Origin: Grifola frondosa | Lineage: Eukaryota; Basidiomycota; Agaricomycetes; Polyporales; Grifolaceae | NCBI GenBank assembly: GCA_001683735.1 | Contig: LUGG01000004.1 | Span: forward strand, 1,178,001-1,242,000 | DNA length: 64,000 nt | Reading direction: 5' to 3' | Shown: piece by piece, positions 48,501-60,424 of the stretch | Position numbering within the stretch: the first letter of the stretch is position 1 | Layout: each line of letters starts with the position of its first letter | Notes under the pieces: generated by a model | Told to the model about the DNA's origin: nothing | What the model saw: the letters and a program-made list of their open reading frames with translations, nothing else | Databases searched by the model: none | Made by a program: the position numbers and the translations under genes

Positions 48501-49271
48501 GGCGTCGGCGCTGCCCGTGCGCAGCATTGAGGTCGTGTGCGAGAAGGGCGCATCATTTGCCGGGAGCAGGATGGAGGCTCGCGGTGTCGCTGCATGGTGT
48601 CGGTGGCATCGAGGTCGTTCCTTGTTGGACAAAACGGGCAGCGTCGATGGGCGATTGGACGGCAATCAGACGTGGAACGGATGCATGGGTGTTGCACTGC
48701 GTTGCAGTGCGCGCGGAGTGGATTGTCGACGATTCCTGGAGACCGGTCAAAGCCAGCGAACGACGCGGCGAGCCTATCCTGCCATCTGCGCTGGACGGAT
48801 CTGACATCGATTGTGATCGTTGCATGCTCTCGGAGATGGCGACCGTCGTGGTGGCTGCTGCTAGGGTCTACTTTCCAGATCTCATTCCATTCTGCAATCA
48901 ACTTCGTCGTCGGTGTGGCGAATCTCGTATCTTTTGGCTCGACTTCCATGTCGCCTTAGAATCGTTTATTTTCTTCGGTCGCTACGCATTATTTATTTAT
49001 TAACTCCGCGTTCACACTACTCGCACAGTCCGACGAAACAATCGATTTGAATCACAGATATACACAACAACGACGATCATGATATTTTACAGCACAGCGA
49101 GCATCCGACGATCACAACGCTACACGAAAGCAACAGTTCATCGGGTAACATAATAAATGGAGAGCATATGGCGATCAGATACTATACAAAAAACCCAGGA
49201 TATCGGACTAGAAGACAATCAGCGGTGTCGACGCGACGAATAAATTAGAGACTTACAAATATATTGTTCAT
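45552..49271. other. 3.7 kb with no recognised gene
   Basis: GC-rich sequence with many medium open frames overlapping on both strands. None shows a family motif, a consistent intron pattern or a start context that stands out. The longest plus-strand frame, 48281-49003 (about 240 codons), starts at GTG, has antisense frames of similar quality and no known domain. It could be degraded repeat DNA next to the transposon. Confidence 0.4.
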
Positions 49272-50210
49272 TCAGGCCTTGCCGTGGCTGACGGCCATAC
49301 CTTCACCCATTCGTCCATGCTCGACGCGCATGTCGCGCCTGCCGTCCATGACCGGCGTGCCCACGTCGCCGTTAGAGTCCCTCGTAGGCGGCCTCGGGTA
49401 CACCTGCGGATACGGCGCATACTGGTGATGAGCCTGTGCCATCTGCATCTGCCCCTCCGGGCGCGCGTGATGCATCATGTACGGCGGCGGGTATGGCTGC
49501 GCGGGGTATGGTGCGAGGAATGCCGCCGAGTAGAATTGCGCATGCGGCGGGGGTAGCCCTGCGGCTCGCCGTCTTGGCCCGTGCCATGAGGGGGCGGCAC
49601 CGGGGCAAAATAGATGGGCGGATAGTAGACGGGGGCCTCCCCCGGCTTAGGCCCATAGAAGGTCGGCTGATAGGCGACGGGGGCGTACGACATGGGGGGC
49701 GTCGTATTGGTCGCCGCGACGGCAGGTGGAATGACCATCGTCGGGGGCCATTCACGTCAAGCTGCTGCTCGACGCTGTTGGCTGCGCGACCCATTTGATA
49801 TGAATCATCGTCATTTTACGCGCCAGTTGCAGACAAAGGCGGGGAGAGAAAGAAATGGTACTCACTCTTTCCATCGCGCTTCTTGTAAGGCCCCCTCTTG
49901 ATCCCTTTCTGCCGTTCCTTCCTCTGGGAATCGATGCATTCCTCAGAGATGCCGTACTTGACGCAGCGAAGGCACGGGCGCGCATCGTCGCACTTCTTGC
50001 AGGCTTTCTGGCAGTTGGTGCAGGCATTCTTGACCTGCCTGCGCTTGGTACGAGCAGGCTGGGTGGGAACCATTCCGGGGGGAATGGATACATGTGCATC
50101 GGCATGCCGGAATAGCTGCCGATAGGGTGCATAGTCATCTGAGGCTGAACGGAGTCCGCGGCGGCCTGGACGGTATGCTGGGCCTCGCCGTCTGGAAGAG
50201 GATCGCCCAT
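49272..50210 (-). CDS. Zn(II)2Cys6 fungal-type transcription factor, with three apparent frame breaks
   Basis: A nuclear DNA-binding protein. The start is the ATG at 50208-50210 (MGDPLPDGEAQHTVQAAADS), then a Met/Pro-rich stretch, a basic TKRRQVKNACTNCQKACKKC and DDARPCLRCVKYGISEEC. This gives the six cysteines of the binuclear cluster with CxxC-x6-C-x6-CxxC-x6-C spacing, and a basic GIKRGPYKKRD follows. After an intron the C-terminus is rich in Pro, Tyr and Ala (YQPTFYGPKPGEAPVYYPPI; AHHQYAPYPQVYPRPP) and ends at 49272-49274. Frame continuity needs one added C on the coding strand at each of 50077-50082, 49743-49747 and 49549-49553. Each addition gives a natural proline-rich reading. Confidence 0.82.
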
Positions 50211-52082
50211 TATCTAGTTAGTGATCGAGGAGACGAGGTGAGAGGGTGCAAAGACAGCGGAGAGGACGGGGGAAATGGAGAGTTGAATTGAATAGTGCGG
50301 CGGCAGTCAGCGAGGAAAGAATGATAGCGATCTAACGGCGTTCCCGCTGGGCCGTACACGTGTTGAGAAGGCTGGGAGCTGTACGGCAGACGGTAGTAGC
50401 CCTCGCTGCTACCGGCTGTGTGGAGACGGCGAGGGTTCTGCATGAAGAAAAGTGTCATGGGGGGTGAGCGACGGTGAGCAAGGAGAGGAGGCCTACGATG
50501 AGAATCGGGCTCGCTGAGCTGAGGGCGGCGGTGAGGGCGGCTCCGACTCAAAAGCGGAGGCAGTGGCGGGGGAGAGGAGAATTGAAAGACAGCGTAGTGG
50601 GGTCGGTTTTATCTTTGAGGATATGCTGTTTCGGTATATTCCGCGAGTGCCGCCCTTCACACGCCAGTCCAACAAACTCTGTTCCTTGACGTAATCTTGA
50701 CTAATTTCTGATACTTTATCTGAATATTATCACAGATTATCACTCCGAAACACCGCGGCCGCGCCGACACGCTGTCTATTTCCATGCCGCATCGCCCGTT
50801 CAAGCTCAGCTCCCTCCTCTTCTCAATTTCATCTCCGAGGCGTTCGTAAATTGCACCGACACTACTCACCCGCTACGCAATGATCATCTCGCTCTATCTC
50901 TATCACGGCCAATCCCTGCTCACACCCTTGTCAGCAGGCATACCCTCTATGTCTACACAAACTCGCAGGAACGGCGTGGAACCAATGCCCTTCCCCGGTC
51001 CGCCGAACCTTACCCGAGGCAGGTTCCGACTCGTGAGCACCCTGCGACTTGATGGCAACACCTGTCTTTATCCAGGATACAACCATGGGAGACCGACGCT
51101 CAACCTTAAGGCAGTAAGGTTCGAGCAACCCTGCAACCTTACGAGACCCGTCGTGATTCGCGCCCACGAATCTAGACCTTCCCTGTAAATGGTGTCATAG
51201 TAATGTCCGATAGCATTCATGTATTGAGAGAACACGCACCAGAAGACTGCGCTTCACAAACATACATAATTCATCGCATTGTCATCGCATTCAAAGGACG
51301 GCACACCGCGCGCGCCCGCCGTGCCCCCCTCTGGCATCCTGATGATGAGTAGAGAATGTAATGTTTGGTCATGATCGTTGCCTGTCGATTGTGACTATCA
51401 GTGGGCATACTTTATCATTTCAATTAATGACCAACCCTGCTTTGGTTCCCGAGCGACGTCGGCGTCGGCACTGGCTGTCGCATGTAAAACTCAAGTGACT
51501 CTAAAAGCACAAACAGCACCGAGTAGCAACTCCCGACATCTACCAACTTCGCTGTCACTATCTCGTGTGATCCTTTGCTGAACAACGCAAGCCATCGGAA
51601 GGGATAGCATATGCGGGAATCCAAGAGCTCTTGGCGCTGCATCAAGCTATCTCGTGGACGCGCGCTCCAACAGACGCAGACGCATATGCATCGATCTAAA
51701 CGCGAGCATTACGATAAAGGCGAGACGTAGTTGCCCAAGTAAGATCCTGGTCAGACACTGCCGATGAAACTGGGACAAGTGAGGGAGACATGGTCGTCAA
51801 CTTCAAGGCTGGAGCCCCAAGCAGAGGAATAAAGTGGCGTGCCACAGCGACAACAAATACAACCAAATGACACGAGGCTATTCTTCGACACACAGAGTAA
51901 ATGAGCCGCCATCTGGCAAGGCCGTTCATCCCTCGAGCTCAACGGCCAGTCGCTATCGAGTGCGTTCGCTGGCTAGTGGACGCCCTTTGCCAACACTCTG
52001 TAACGAATATTTTCTGCAGTCTTGATTTCTGCCTTTTCCTCTCGTCTTTCCTTTCTTTTCCTCGCTCGTTATCCTCGTTCTC
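50211..52082. other. Upstream regions of the zinc-cluster factor and the DYRK kinase
   Basis: 1.9 kb between divergent genes. A plus-strand frame at 50880-51188 starts with ATG but shows no family. GC-rich pyrimidine tracts (ctttcctttcttttcctcgc, near 52035-52055) sit before the kinase start, as often in fungal promoters. Confidence 0.4.
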
Positions 52083-55000
52083 ATGTCCGCCTCGCCTTCT
52101 CTCAACATCGGTCAAGTGGCTTATGACAAGGGTCGTACGAAAAGGAGAGACAAGCCCCGGCGTTGGAGTTCGGTGATCCAAAGGCGTCGTCGGACGGAGA
52201 TGTACAACTCGAGCGTAATGTTGGTAGAGACGCGCGACTCGCTCAGGTACTCAGTTTCTTCAGCCGCAAGTCTACAGCTGCCCGCTCATCACAGCAATCG
52301 CAGCCGTATCTGCAGGTTGCGGAGGATCCAGTGACCGAGCCTGAGCACGATGCTCCTCGCCCCACATCGACGACATCTTCTCTTGATCCTTATTATTTCG
52401 GGGTCCACAGCCCATCACAGTCGCCCATGCCTCCGCTCCCGACCATGCCTAGTTTGCCGAAGACGCCCGAAATGCACCCATTGAACGAACCAGTCACCCC
52501 CGGAAAAGACCCCGCTGCCATTGATAGACGAGGGCTCGTCGGGGTGGGAGAGCTTGCTACCCCACGCTGGGCGCGGGGGGCACGCAAGGATGAGTACGAG
52601 GTTGAAGATCAGGTCGATGAATTTGATGACGACGAGGGGTTAAACCTCATTGCGGAGGATTACGTCAAGGATTTGCCGGACAGTCCATGGACAATAGAAG
52701 CAGTTGACGGAGAACAGGATGACAAGGAAGAGGTAGGCTGTATTCGTGAATGGGGATCGCGCATAGACTGATACCTTGACACGCACAGTTTTTGGAGGTG
52801 AAGCCTGTTGCGCGTTCTCTGCGCTCTCGACGTTCGGCCGCTGATGAGAGCGGAGGCGAGGAGATCTTGTATCCCCGTCATCCTCATCACGCTGATGATC
52901 CTCAGCTTTTGAAGATGCCGGGGCAGCTAGCTGCTGCTGCTGAAATATCGTTGACACCGATGTTGGAAGAGCCAGCGTCTATCGTTACCCCTCCGAGCGC
53001 TTTTGCGATGCCGACTCATCGCGCGAAGAAACGTACTTCAGAAGAATTTGAAATGGACAACTCTGGAGTATTGGTGTCCAAGCATGCGTCTGGGATGACA
53101 CCTACCACCAAGGAGAAAGACAAGACTGCTGTGCGTAGGCACAGAAGTCTAGGGATTGGTCTGCCATCTCCTGCGTCCTCCAAGGACAAGGCCAAGGAGC
53201 GCAGAAGAGACACGCTCTCGGTTAGTGTCCGTCATTCGAGGCAGACTTCAGCAAGCTCCTCTTCGTCGAGTCACGGCGAGAATCACCATTCTCGTCGCGT
53301 TCACCCCTCTGACTTCTCACATCTCCCTCCATCTCCATCGTCATCCTCTATCCAGCAGTTTCTCAAACATAGTGGCAGCACCAACAGCATCACGTCGTCC
53401 CCGCTACACCCGCAGCCGCATGGATCAGCAAACGTTGCACATTCGCTGTTGCGCGGGACCCAGGAGGGGTGGTCCGATCTTGATGATCAGGCCACCGCGG
53501 AAGCACTCCGTAAGTTGGACGGTCTTTCCAGTAGGACCGCGCGCGCTCGGTCGAGTATCGGTGGTCATAGTAGGATGGGCAGTTCGAGTCGTCCGGGAAC
53601 ACCTGCAAAAAATACAACAACACAGTGGGAGGGAATTGATGGTGGTAAGAGCGTCAAGAGATCCAGTGTACATGCGTCGGTTGGCGTGAAGGATAAAGAG
53701 AAGGCCAGGGAGGGCGGTCAACGTCAAGTCCTTGGTCTTGGTTTGACTACTGGCGAGCCTTCCGTCGAGGCTGATCATCAAGTTGTGAACGGGGAAGATG
53801 CTTTGCATGGCTCTCCTGTGCCAGAGAAGACGGCGAAGAAGACGGGTTCAGCGAGTGCGCGAGCAAGTTTCACGCCAAAGAGGGGATCTGCATCGTCGGG
53901 TACAAACACCAGCACCCCCACGACTAGCTCGCGCGACTCTGCCTCGTTGTCGATTGCCACGAGTGCTACTTCTGTATCTGCTGCGTCTGGACGGCAGTCA
54001 ATGAACAAGGCCAGGAGGAATAGTGCAGGCAGCGACATCTCGAGCGTGCACTCCGGCGATGCGGCTTCTGTTCGGGATCGTGCTGCCGCGCTCGCCGTCT
54101 CGACTGATGCTCCAGAGGAAAGTGTGGTTCCTCCAGTCCCTCCATTACCCAAAGACTTTTCCACGTACAAGTCGCCGCTCACGTCCCCCAGCATCGCGTT
54201 CCCCATCGGGGACCACGCGGACGGTCCGGATAGGAGCAAGAGGGAAACGTTCAACGACGTAACGTACACGTCGACCCTCGAGGTCCCCTCCTTCCCCACA
54301 ACACCGAGTAAACATATCTCTCTGCAGGTCCAGAAGTCCACCACTCCGACGAATCCGCAGAAGACACCGTCGAAGAAGTGGAGCTTTTCGAGTGCGCTTG
54401 GTAAGAAGTTGTCAAACTCGCCTTCTACTTCCTCCATGAAGGATGCCGCTGCCAAGTCTCCCATCTTGCCCATTAGTCCTCGCGGTTTATCGTTCGGTCA
54501 GCAAATCCGGAAGTCAATCTCCAGAGAACATTCGTTGTCCTCGAACAAGGCTATGGCGTCTGACAAGTGGTCGCCCGTTAATTCTGATGCCATGGCTTCA
54601 GCGACGTCATTAGCATCCCTATCGTCTGTCGGCTCTGCACACCCTTCTTTATCACCATGTGGTACTTTACAGCCTACCATCGGTATATCCAGGACCCCGG
54701 ACCGCCTGGTCTCCAGTCGGACAGGATCAGCCTCTAGCGCAAGCACGAATGTCCCTCCTGCACCTCATCATGCACCGCTTAGTCCCTCGGCCTCCGTCCG
54801 TCGCAATCCTTCCACTAAGCGACTCACACCTTCTTCTATTCCTTTCTTTCGTCGCTCCTCTGCGCAGTCTGTCCAAGTCCCGGCTGCCAACGCTATGCCT
54901 CCTCCTCGTTCTCCAACTGGTTCTCCTGGCGATCGGTGTCTTCCACTCATTTGCGGCCTAAGGCTATCACCAACCAAGGATATGGGCATTGTCTCACCTG

Positions 55001-58000
55001 TGATCCCTGGGTCTGCCAAGAAGTCATCAGTGCTTAGCTTAGGTCTTCCGTCGTTACTGAAGGGTTCCAGCTCGAGGCGGAGCTTGCACTCTGATAAGGA
55101 GAAAAGCGACGCGAAGAGCAGCAGGGAGAACCACCACGCAAGTCATTCCGACAAGGATAAGCACAAAAAGGAAGAGAGGGATCGCAGTGAGAGCAGGATA
55201 TCGGTTTTGATGGGAAGGAAAAGAGGAAAGGTCGGTTCCGTTTTGTTGATTCTAGGGCCTGTGTGTTATTCACTGCTTGTCCTCAGACCTTGTCTTCTGG
55301 CACACCGAAGAAACCGGAGCCTGTGGCTATGCCTCCTTTGCAGATGTCTGCCCTGCCACCGTCAACAGCACAACGAGTTGCCAATTTGAAGTCTTCGTCA
55401 AATTCTTCGTTGTCTTCGATTAACGGCTCAACTAGGACACCTTCCTCCAGAGCTCTTTCACAGACCGTCAGTTCGATGCAGAAGCAGTCTGATACCTCTC
55501 TGCGTACTCGGAATGCGTTGCCCACCATTGCCGGCTCACCGTCAGTTGGCGGCCTTCAAGCTCAAGGACTGAAAGACGTTAGGGACCCGCCGCCTTCGTC
55601 TCTCAATGCGGCTTTAGCTTTATCCAAAGAAACCCCGACGAAGATTCCTCGCATCTCCAGCCGATCGTCAGCAGTCAATTCGCCGACATTGAAGAGTAAC
55701 GGTGCGGGTCGCAGGGCAAGTCTGATCATAGGTTCCTCTACTATCATATCATCCTCTCGCGGTACCTCGCCAAATGCCGGGAACGATTCGACGAATGAGT
55801 TTGGTGTCTTTGAGAATGGACAGGTTCAGGCACCGAAGACGGCCACATCTAGTCAACGTCATTCGATTCGGGCATCGCCGTCAGCTGCATCGCGTGTTCC
55901 TCGTCAGGTTACTGCCACGACCTCTACGACTACGAACGGGACTATTCCTCGCAAAAACCGGGAATCGATGTCCTTTGGTGGTTTGCGAAAGGCTTCTACT
56001 GGATCTGTTGCCTCTATCTCCTCGGTAGCTCAGAATGAGTCTCAGCCTCAGTCTCAATCGCATCATCGCTTTTCTGCTTTGTCTCCATCGAAGGGCCTCA
56101 AGCTACTTGCGCCGAAGATGTCACTTCCGACTGCTCGTTCGAACGCCTCTAGTACTCCGAGTATTCAACAGACTATGGCTTCTCCATCGCTCAGCCGCCA
56201 GTCGATATCTACGCCATCTCCTGCGCCAAGTTCGGTCGATGAGGAGGAGCTGTTGGGTGATGAGGAGATGCTCCAGTACATCAGGAGACAGCAGGCGAAG
56301 AGGTTGGCGAGTGGTGCAAGTCAAGAAGAGCTCGATAACTTGCTGCGTTTCCCCGAACCGATAGATCCTGCGCTACCGATGACCCCAGCCAGTATGTCCA
56401 TTCTTTTATGTGTTTGTCACTTTCACGACTCATCCTCTTGTTCAGGTATTCTCAAGAGCAATCATGTGCAATATCTTTCGGAGTACGAGTGCAAAGAGAT
56501 CCTTGACTACCCGTCTATATACTGCATCGGTGCGCACAGTGAGAAGAAGAAGGCCACTTGCGACAACTCGACGAATAACCACGGATATGATGACGAACGC
56601 GGGGATTATCTTGTTGTCGCTCATGATCATTTGGCGTATCGCTACGAGATCATCGATACATTGGGCAAAGGTTCTTTCGGCCAGGTTTTGAATTGCCGTG
56701 ACCACTGCACCGGAGAGTCTGTCGCGATCAAGATAATACGGAACAAGAAGCGGTTCCACCATCAAGCTCTTGTGGAGATCAAAATCTTGGACAGTTTGCG
56801 GAAATGGGTAAGCGGGGAATATGCGATTTTTCATGCTACCTCCATACCAATTCATTTGGCAGGATCAAGAAGAGAAGCATCATGTCATCAAAATGACGGA
56901 ACACTTCTACTTCCGCAATCATTTGTGCATCGCGATGGAACTTTTAAGCATTAACCTCTACGAGCTCATCAAAGCGAACGGTTTTGTTGGATTTACGACA
57001 GGTCTGATCAGGCGCTTTACCAGCCAGATGCTTCAATCCCTATCTCTTATGCGGCATCATCGCATCGTGCACTGCGACTTAAAACCTGAGGTGCGTCAGA
57101 AAGCGTCGTTACGGTGTCGTTATGGTTGTCAGTCTGACTATCTTCAATGCAGAACGTTCTGCTTCGACATCCTGCGAAGAGTGCTATCAAAGTCATCGAC
57201 TTCGGCAGTAGCTGTTTTGAACATGAGAAGAGTGAGTAGATCGTTACGTTGCCGACGTACAATATCTAATGATTCGAAAAGTATACACTTATATTCAAAG
57301 CCGCTTTTATCGGTCGCCTGAAGTTATCCTTGGCATGAACTACCACATGGCAATCGATATGTGGAGTTTGGGCTGTATCATGGCGGAGTTATACACAGGC
57401 TTCCCCATTTTCCCAGGCGAAAATGAGCAGGAGCAACTTGCATGCATAATGGAAGTTCTCGGAGTTCCGGACAAGGAATATATCAATCGCAGTTCACGCA
57501 AGAGGCTGTTCTTTGGTATGACATGGCCTGCCTTCCTCGAATGAATATTGACTAACGTCTGCGCTAGATACAACTGGCGCCCCTCGGCCTGTGGTCAACT
57601 CAAAGAACCGACGGCGACGACCTGGTACCAAGTCGCTTGCGCAGGTTCTTCGTTGCGACGATGACCTTTTTGTCGACTTCATCTCGAAGTGCTTGGTGTG
57701 GGACCCTGAGCGGCGCATCAAACCTCAAGCAGCATTGCGGCATCCTTACATCACCGCAGGGCGACGAGCGAAGATTACTAGTCCAGCTCCTGGTACAGCT
57801 AAGGCATTGTTGACCTCTACCACTTCCAATCTCGGTAGCCGGAGCAGCAAACAAGTTCCTGAGACTCCGAAGAAGTCGCTCATCAGTGCTCCTACTCCGC
57901 TTACAGCGCGTGCGACGCGGACATCGGGTGTCCCTACTACGCCAAGTAGTTCGGGCGCAGTGCACTCTACGCTGGGATCATCGTCTCGGTCATATCGATC

Positions 58001-58064
58001 ATCACAAGCGCAATCCATGTCGTCTTACCATTCGAGCCGCACAATGGTAAATACAAATTTGTGA
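52083..58064 (+). CDS. Large DYRK-family dual-specificity protein kinase (Pom1-like)
   Basis: DYRK/Pom1 kinases act in polarity and cell-size control. The likely start is the ATG at 52083 ([11 protein letters not shown]). An intron of about 68 bases then leads to [13 protein letters not shown] Ser/Thr/Pro-rich, low-complexity N-terminal half of about 1,300 residues follows, interrupted by introns at 52734-52789 and 55230-55287. Next come [20 protein letters not shown], the DYRK-homology box ([19 protein letters not shown]), the kinase domain [38 protein letters not shown], the catalytic loop [25 protein letters not shown], the activation loop [17 protein letters not shown] with the YxY autophosphorylation motif, and [21 protein letters not shown] Ser/Thr-rich tail ends at 58062-58064. 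No frame breaks in the kinase domain. Confidence 0.92.
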
Positions 58065-58590
58065 CCAAGCCTTTCTGAAGTAGCCACTGACAACGTTCTC
58101 CGCAGGCAACCGCAAAATGAACACTAGGCTGGATTCCCTTTTGGCATAACGGACTCGTTGCTATCCTAATATTAGAGCCTCCACCCATCCACGCTACTTA
58201 CAATATGCTGACGATTTTTAAGATGGTCTGGTCTAGTCTGGTTTCCCTTGCTATCCAATACCCTTCAGTTCGATGTATTTTATTCCTGTGACGCTCTGAC
58301 CTACATATTCATACATCCTGCCCCGCCTCCCACTTGTTGTTTTTACCTCAATTCGCTCCACCGCAATGTTATGATCGCATCGCCACGATTTCTGCAATTT
58401 AATACAATCGTATCTCCATCATCGCGGAAGGAATGTTGCGCCTTGTGCTGAGCTTCGGGACTCTGTCATCTGGGACATCCGTTATTTACAAGAAAATCTA
58501 GTAAAAAGATCAACCGTTATTTCCGCATTGTTTGTGTCACTCGCAACAACATCGTAATTGCAATCTCAAACAACGCACTATGAACTGTGC
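58065..58590. other. Convergent spacer
   Basis: 526 bases between the 3' ends of the DYRK kinase (plus) and the mitochondrial kinase (minus). No gene recognised. Confidence 0.5.
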
Positions 58591-60229
58591 TCAGATCTCT
58601 ACATCGCCTCCATCGTCCAAGCATCTCAGCTTAAGAAACACGTCGCTTCCTATATCGAACAGCAGTCAGCGATTTCCCATCAACAGCTGGGTAAATGCTG
58701 CGTACCCCATCCATCCAAGGAGAAAAAGTCCAGAGAACCTCCAAAATACCTGCAACAAGTTTCTAGAAACCCATTTGAGACGAGCAGAACCACCACGCAC
58801 CTTGCGTAGAGATGGCTCATCGGCAAACCGTATCCTAACCCTGCAATAGTGCCCATCCCCATCTGGACCCCTCTCCCTGCCATTTCTGCAAACAGGCTCT
58901 CACTGCCAAACTCCGCACCAGAGCTCGGCCCGTCCACTGCCGCGCTGCCACCGACGTGTTGCGCTGCATATGGACCACCGCCAAGATCCGCATCGTCCCA
59001 TTCGAATGCTTCTGCGCCCCGTCCAGCCGTCGTGAAGGAGTATGAGAAGATGCGCGACATATCTGCAGGCGTGACACCACCCCCTTGGTCGCGAATGCGC
59101 ATAGAAAGGTAACGCGGGCTCTGAGGTGAAGATGGACTAGGTGGGGGAGAAATGGTGATGAGGACTGGAGGTATGGGCGAAAGGGAAGCGGAAGAGTGGT
59201 GCTTCTGATGCCATTCGACTGTTGCGCGGAATGAATTCTTGAGGATTTCGGTGAGAATGTATTCCAAATGGACTGGAACATAGCTGTTGTAGATGATAAA
59301 TGGAATAGGCCATTATGAAGAAAGTTTGGGACGTACGCAAACGTAGCATCTACTTCGCCGTCGATATCGATTCGCGGGCTTGTGCCAAGGGTCGCCTCAC
59401 AAAGATCGCCTACGAAAGAAGCACACATGCGAATCATATCACGAGGTGAGCAAGACAGTTGAACGATGCCAATATGATCGTTGTCGTGTTCATCTCGAAC
59501 GACAGTGCGCGACAGCGCGATGTGCTGTTCAGCAATAAGACGAACGGCGATGCGGTTTCGGATCGCGTCATCCAGGAAGTTGCTGATCTGCTCAGGTGTC
59601 ATGTAACGAGCGCACTCCTGGAAGCTGCGGGGGAGAGCTAAGCGTTGCAAAGGGTCTGCACTTGTAGAGCCGGATACATGGAACAGTATTGACATACCCT
59701 TTAGCCATTGTGGGGATGTCATTGGCGTGGCTTTGAACGAGAGTTTCCAATTGTTCAATGAACTGAGAATTCTCCTGGAGGGTCTTCACAGGAGGGTGTG
59801 ATATCAAGAACTGGAAACTCTTCCGGTGCGCCTGAAGGGTACGCGCGATGAACGGGTTCATACCAACAATGAAAGGGAGGGCCTCGAGAGAACTCGCACG
59901 CATAGCTAATCTGCGAGGAATATCTGTGAGGACGTATCCTGCGGATGACAATATTGAATCGGCAGAGAGTGGGGATGCGAAAGAAAGCAGATTGGAGAGA
60001 GTGAGAGGTCGAGGGGCTGCTTGGCGCACTCCTCTATGTGACGGGACAACTCTGCCGCAGATACACCATTTCCAGCGTCGGGATCAATAAGCACTTGCAA
60101 TCCTCGCCGCCAACCGACTTCTGAAGCGCGATAATTTCGTAGACGACGTAATTGGGAGCAATGAGAATGTGTATGGCCGAAACAGTAGCCAGAGACTCGC
60201 TGCTGGTATATGACTGTGATAGATCTCAT
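58591..60229 (-). CDS. Mitochondrial pyruvate/branched-chain dehydrogenase kinase (PDK/BCKDK family)
   Basis: It phosphorylates and inactivates a mitochondrial 2-oxoacid dehydrogenase. The start is the ATG at 60227-60229 (MRSITVIYQQRVSGYCFGHT), an Arg/His-rich N-terminus consistent with import. Family blocks are LSRHIEECAKQ, PRPLTLSNLLSFA, YVLTDIPRRLAMRASSLEAL, IVGMNPFIARTLQAHRKSF, HANDIPTMAKGFQEC, RIAVRLIAEQHIALS, the N box LTEILKNSFRATVEWH, the G1 box RDQGGGV, FSYSFTTAG, GYGLPMSHLYARYFGGSLDF and, after an intron, SDVFLKLRCLDDGG ending VEI at 58591-58593. A large insertion sits between the G boxes. One C seems missing at 60013-60016, where KQ joins PRPLTL in another frame. Confidence 0.9.
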
Positions 60230-60424
60230 ATTGCAAGCTCTGAGAAATATGTCCCTACCACTACACTGCGTATTCGTTAGTAACAGTGAGTGGGCAACAT
60301 GAGGGAAAGACGTACTTCAGCACTAGATTATCTACTAGATTGCCCGTGACGGTGCGCGTGTGAGACGCGTGACATCACATGACACTACACGTTCCGTCAC
60401 GCGTATTACGCGTAAGTTACCCAG
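60230..60424. promoter_or_regulatory. Bidirectional promoter with three ACGCGT (MluI-box-like) sites
   Basis: The 195-base gap between divergent PDK-like and ING genes has ACGCGT at 60365-60370, 60399-60404 and 60408-60413. In ascomycetes ACGCGT is the MBF cell-cycle box. The same role here is inferred. Confidence 0.5.

Noticed and set aside
48281..49003. Long plus-strand open frame of about 240 codons
   Set aside because: It begins at GTG, has no family motif, and long frames exist on the opposite strand of the same GC-rich stretch.
50880..51188. Plus-strand 102-codon frame with ATG
   Set aside because: No family, no intron logic; lies in the spacer between divergent genes. Kept only as a note.
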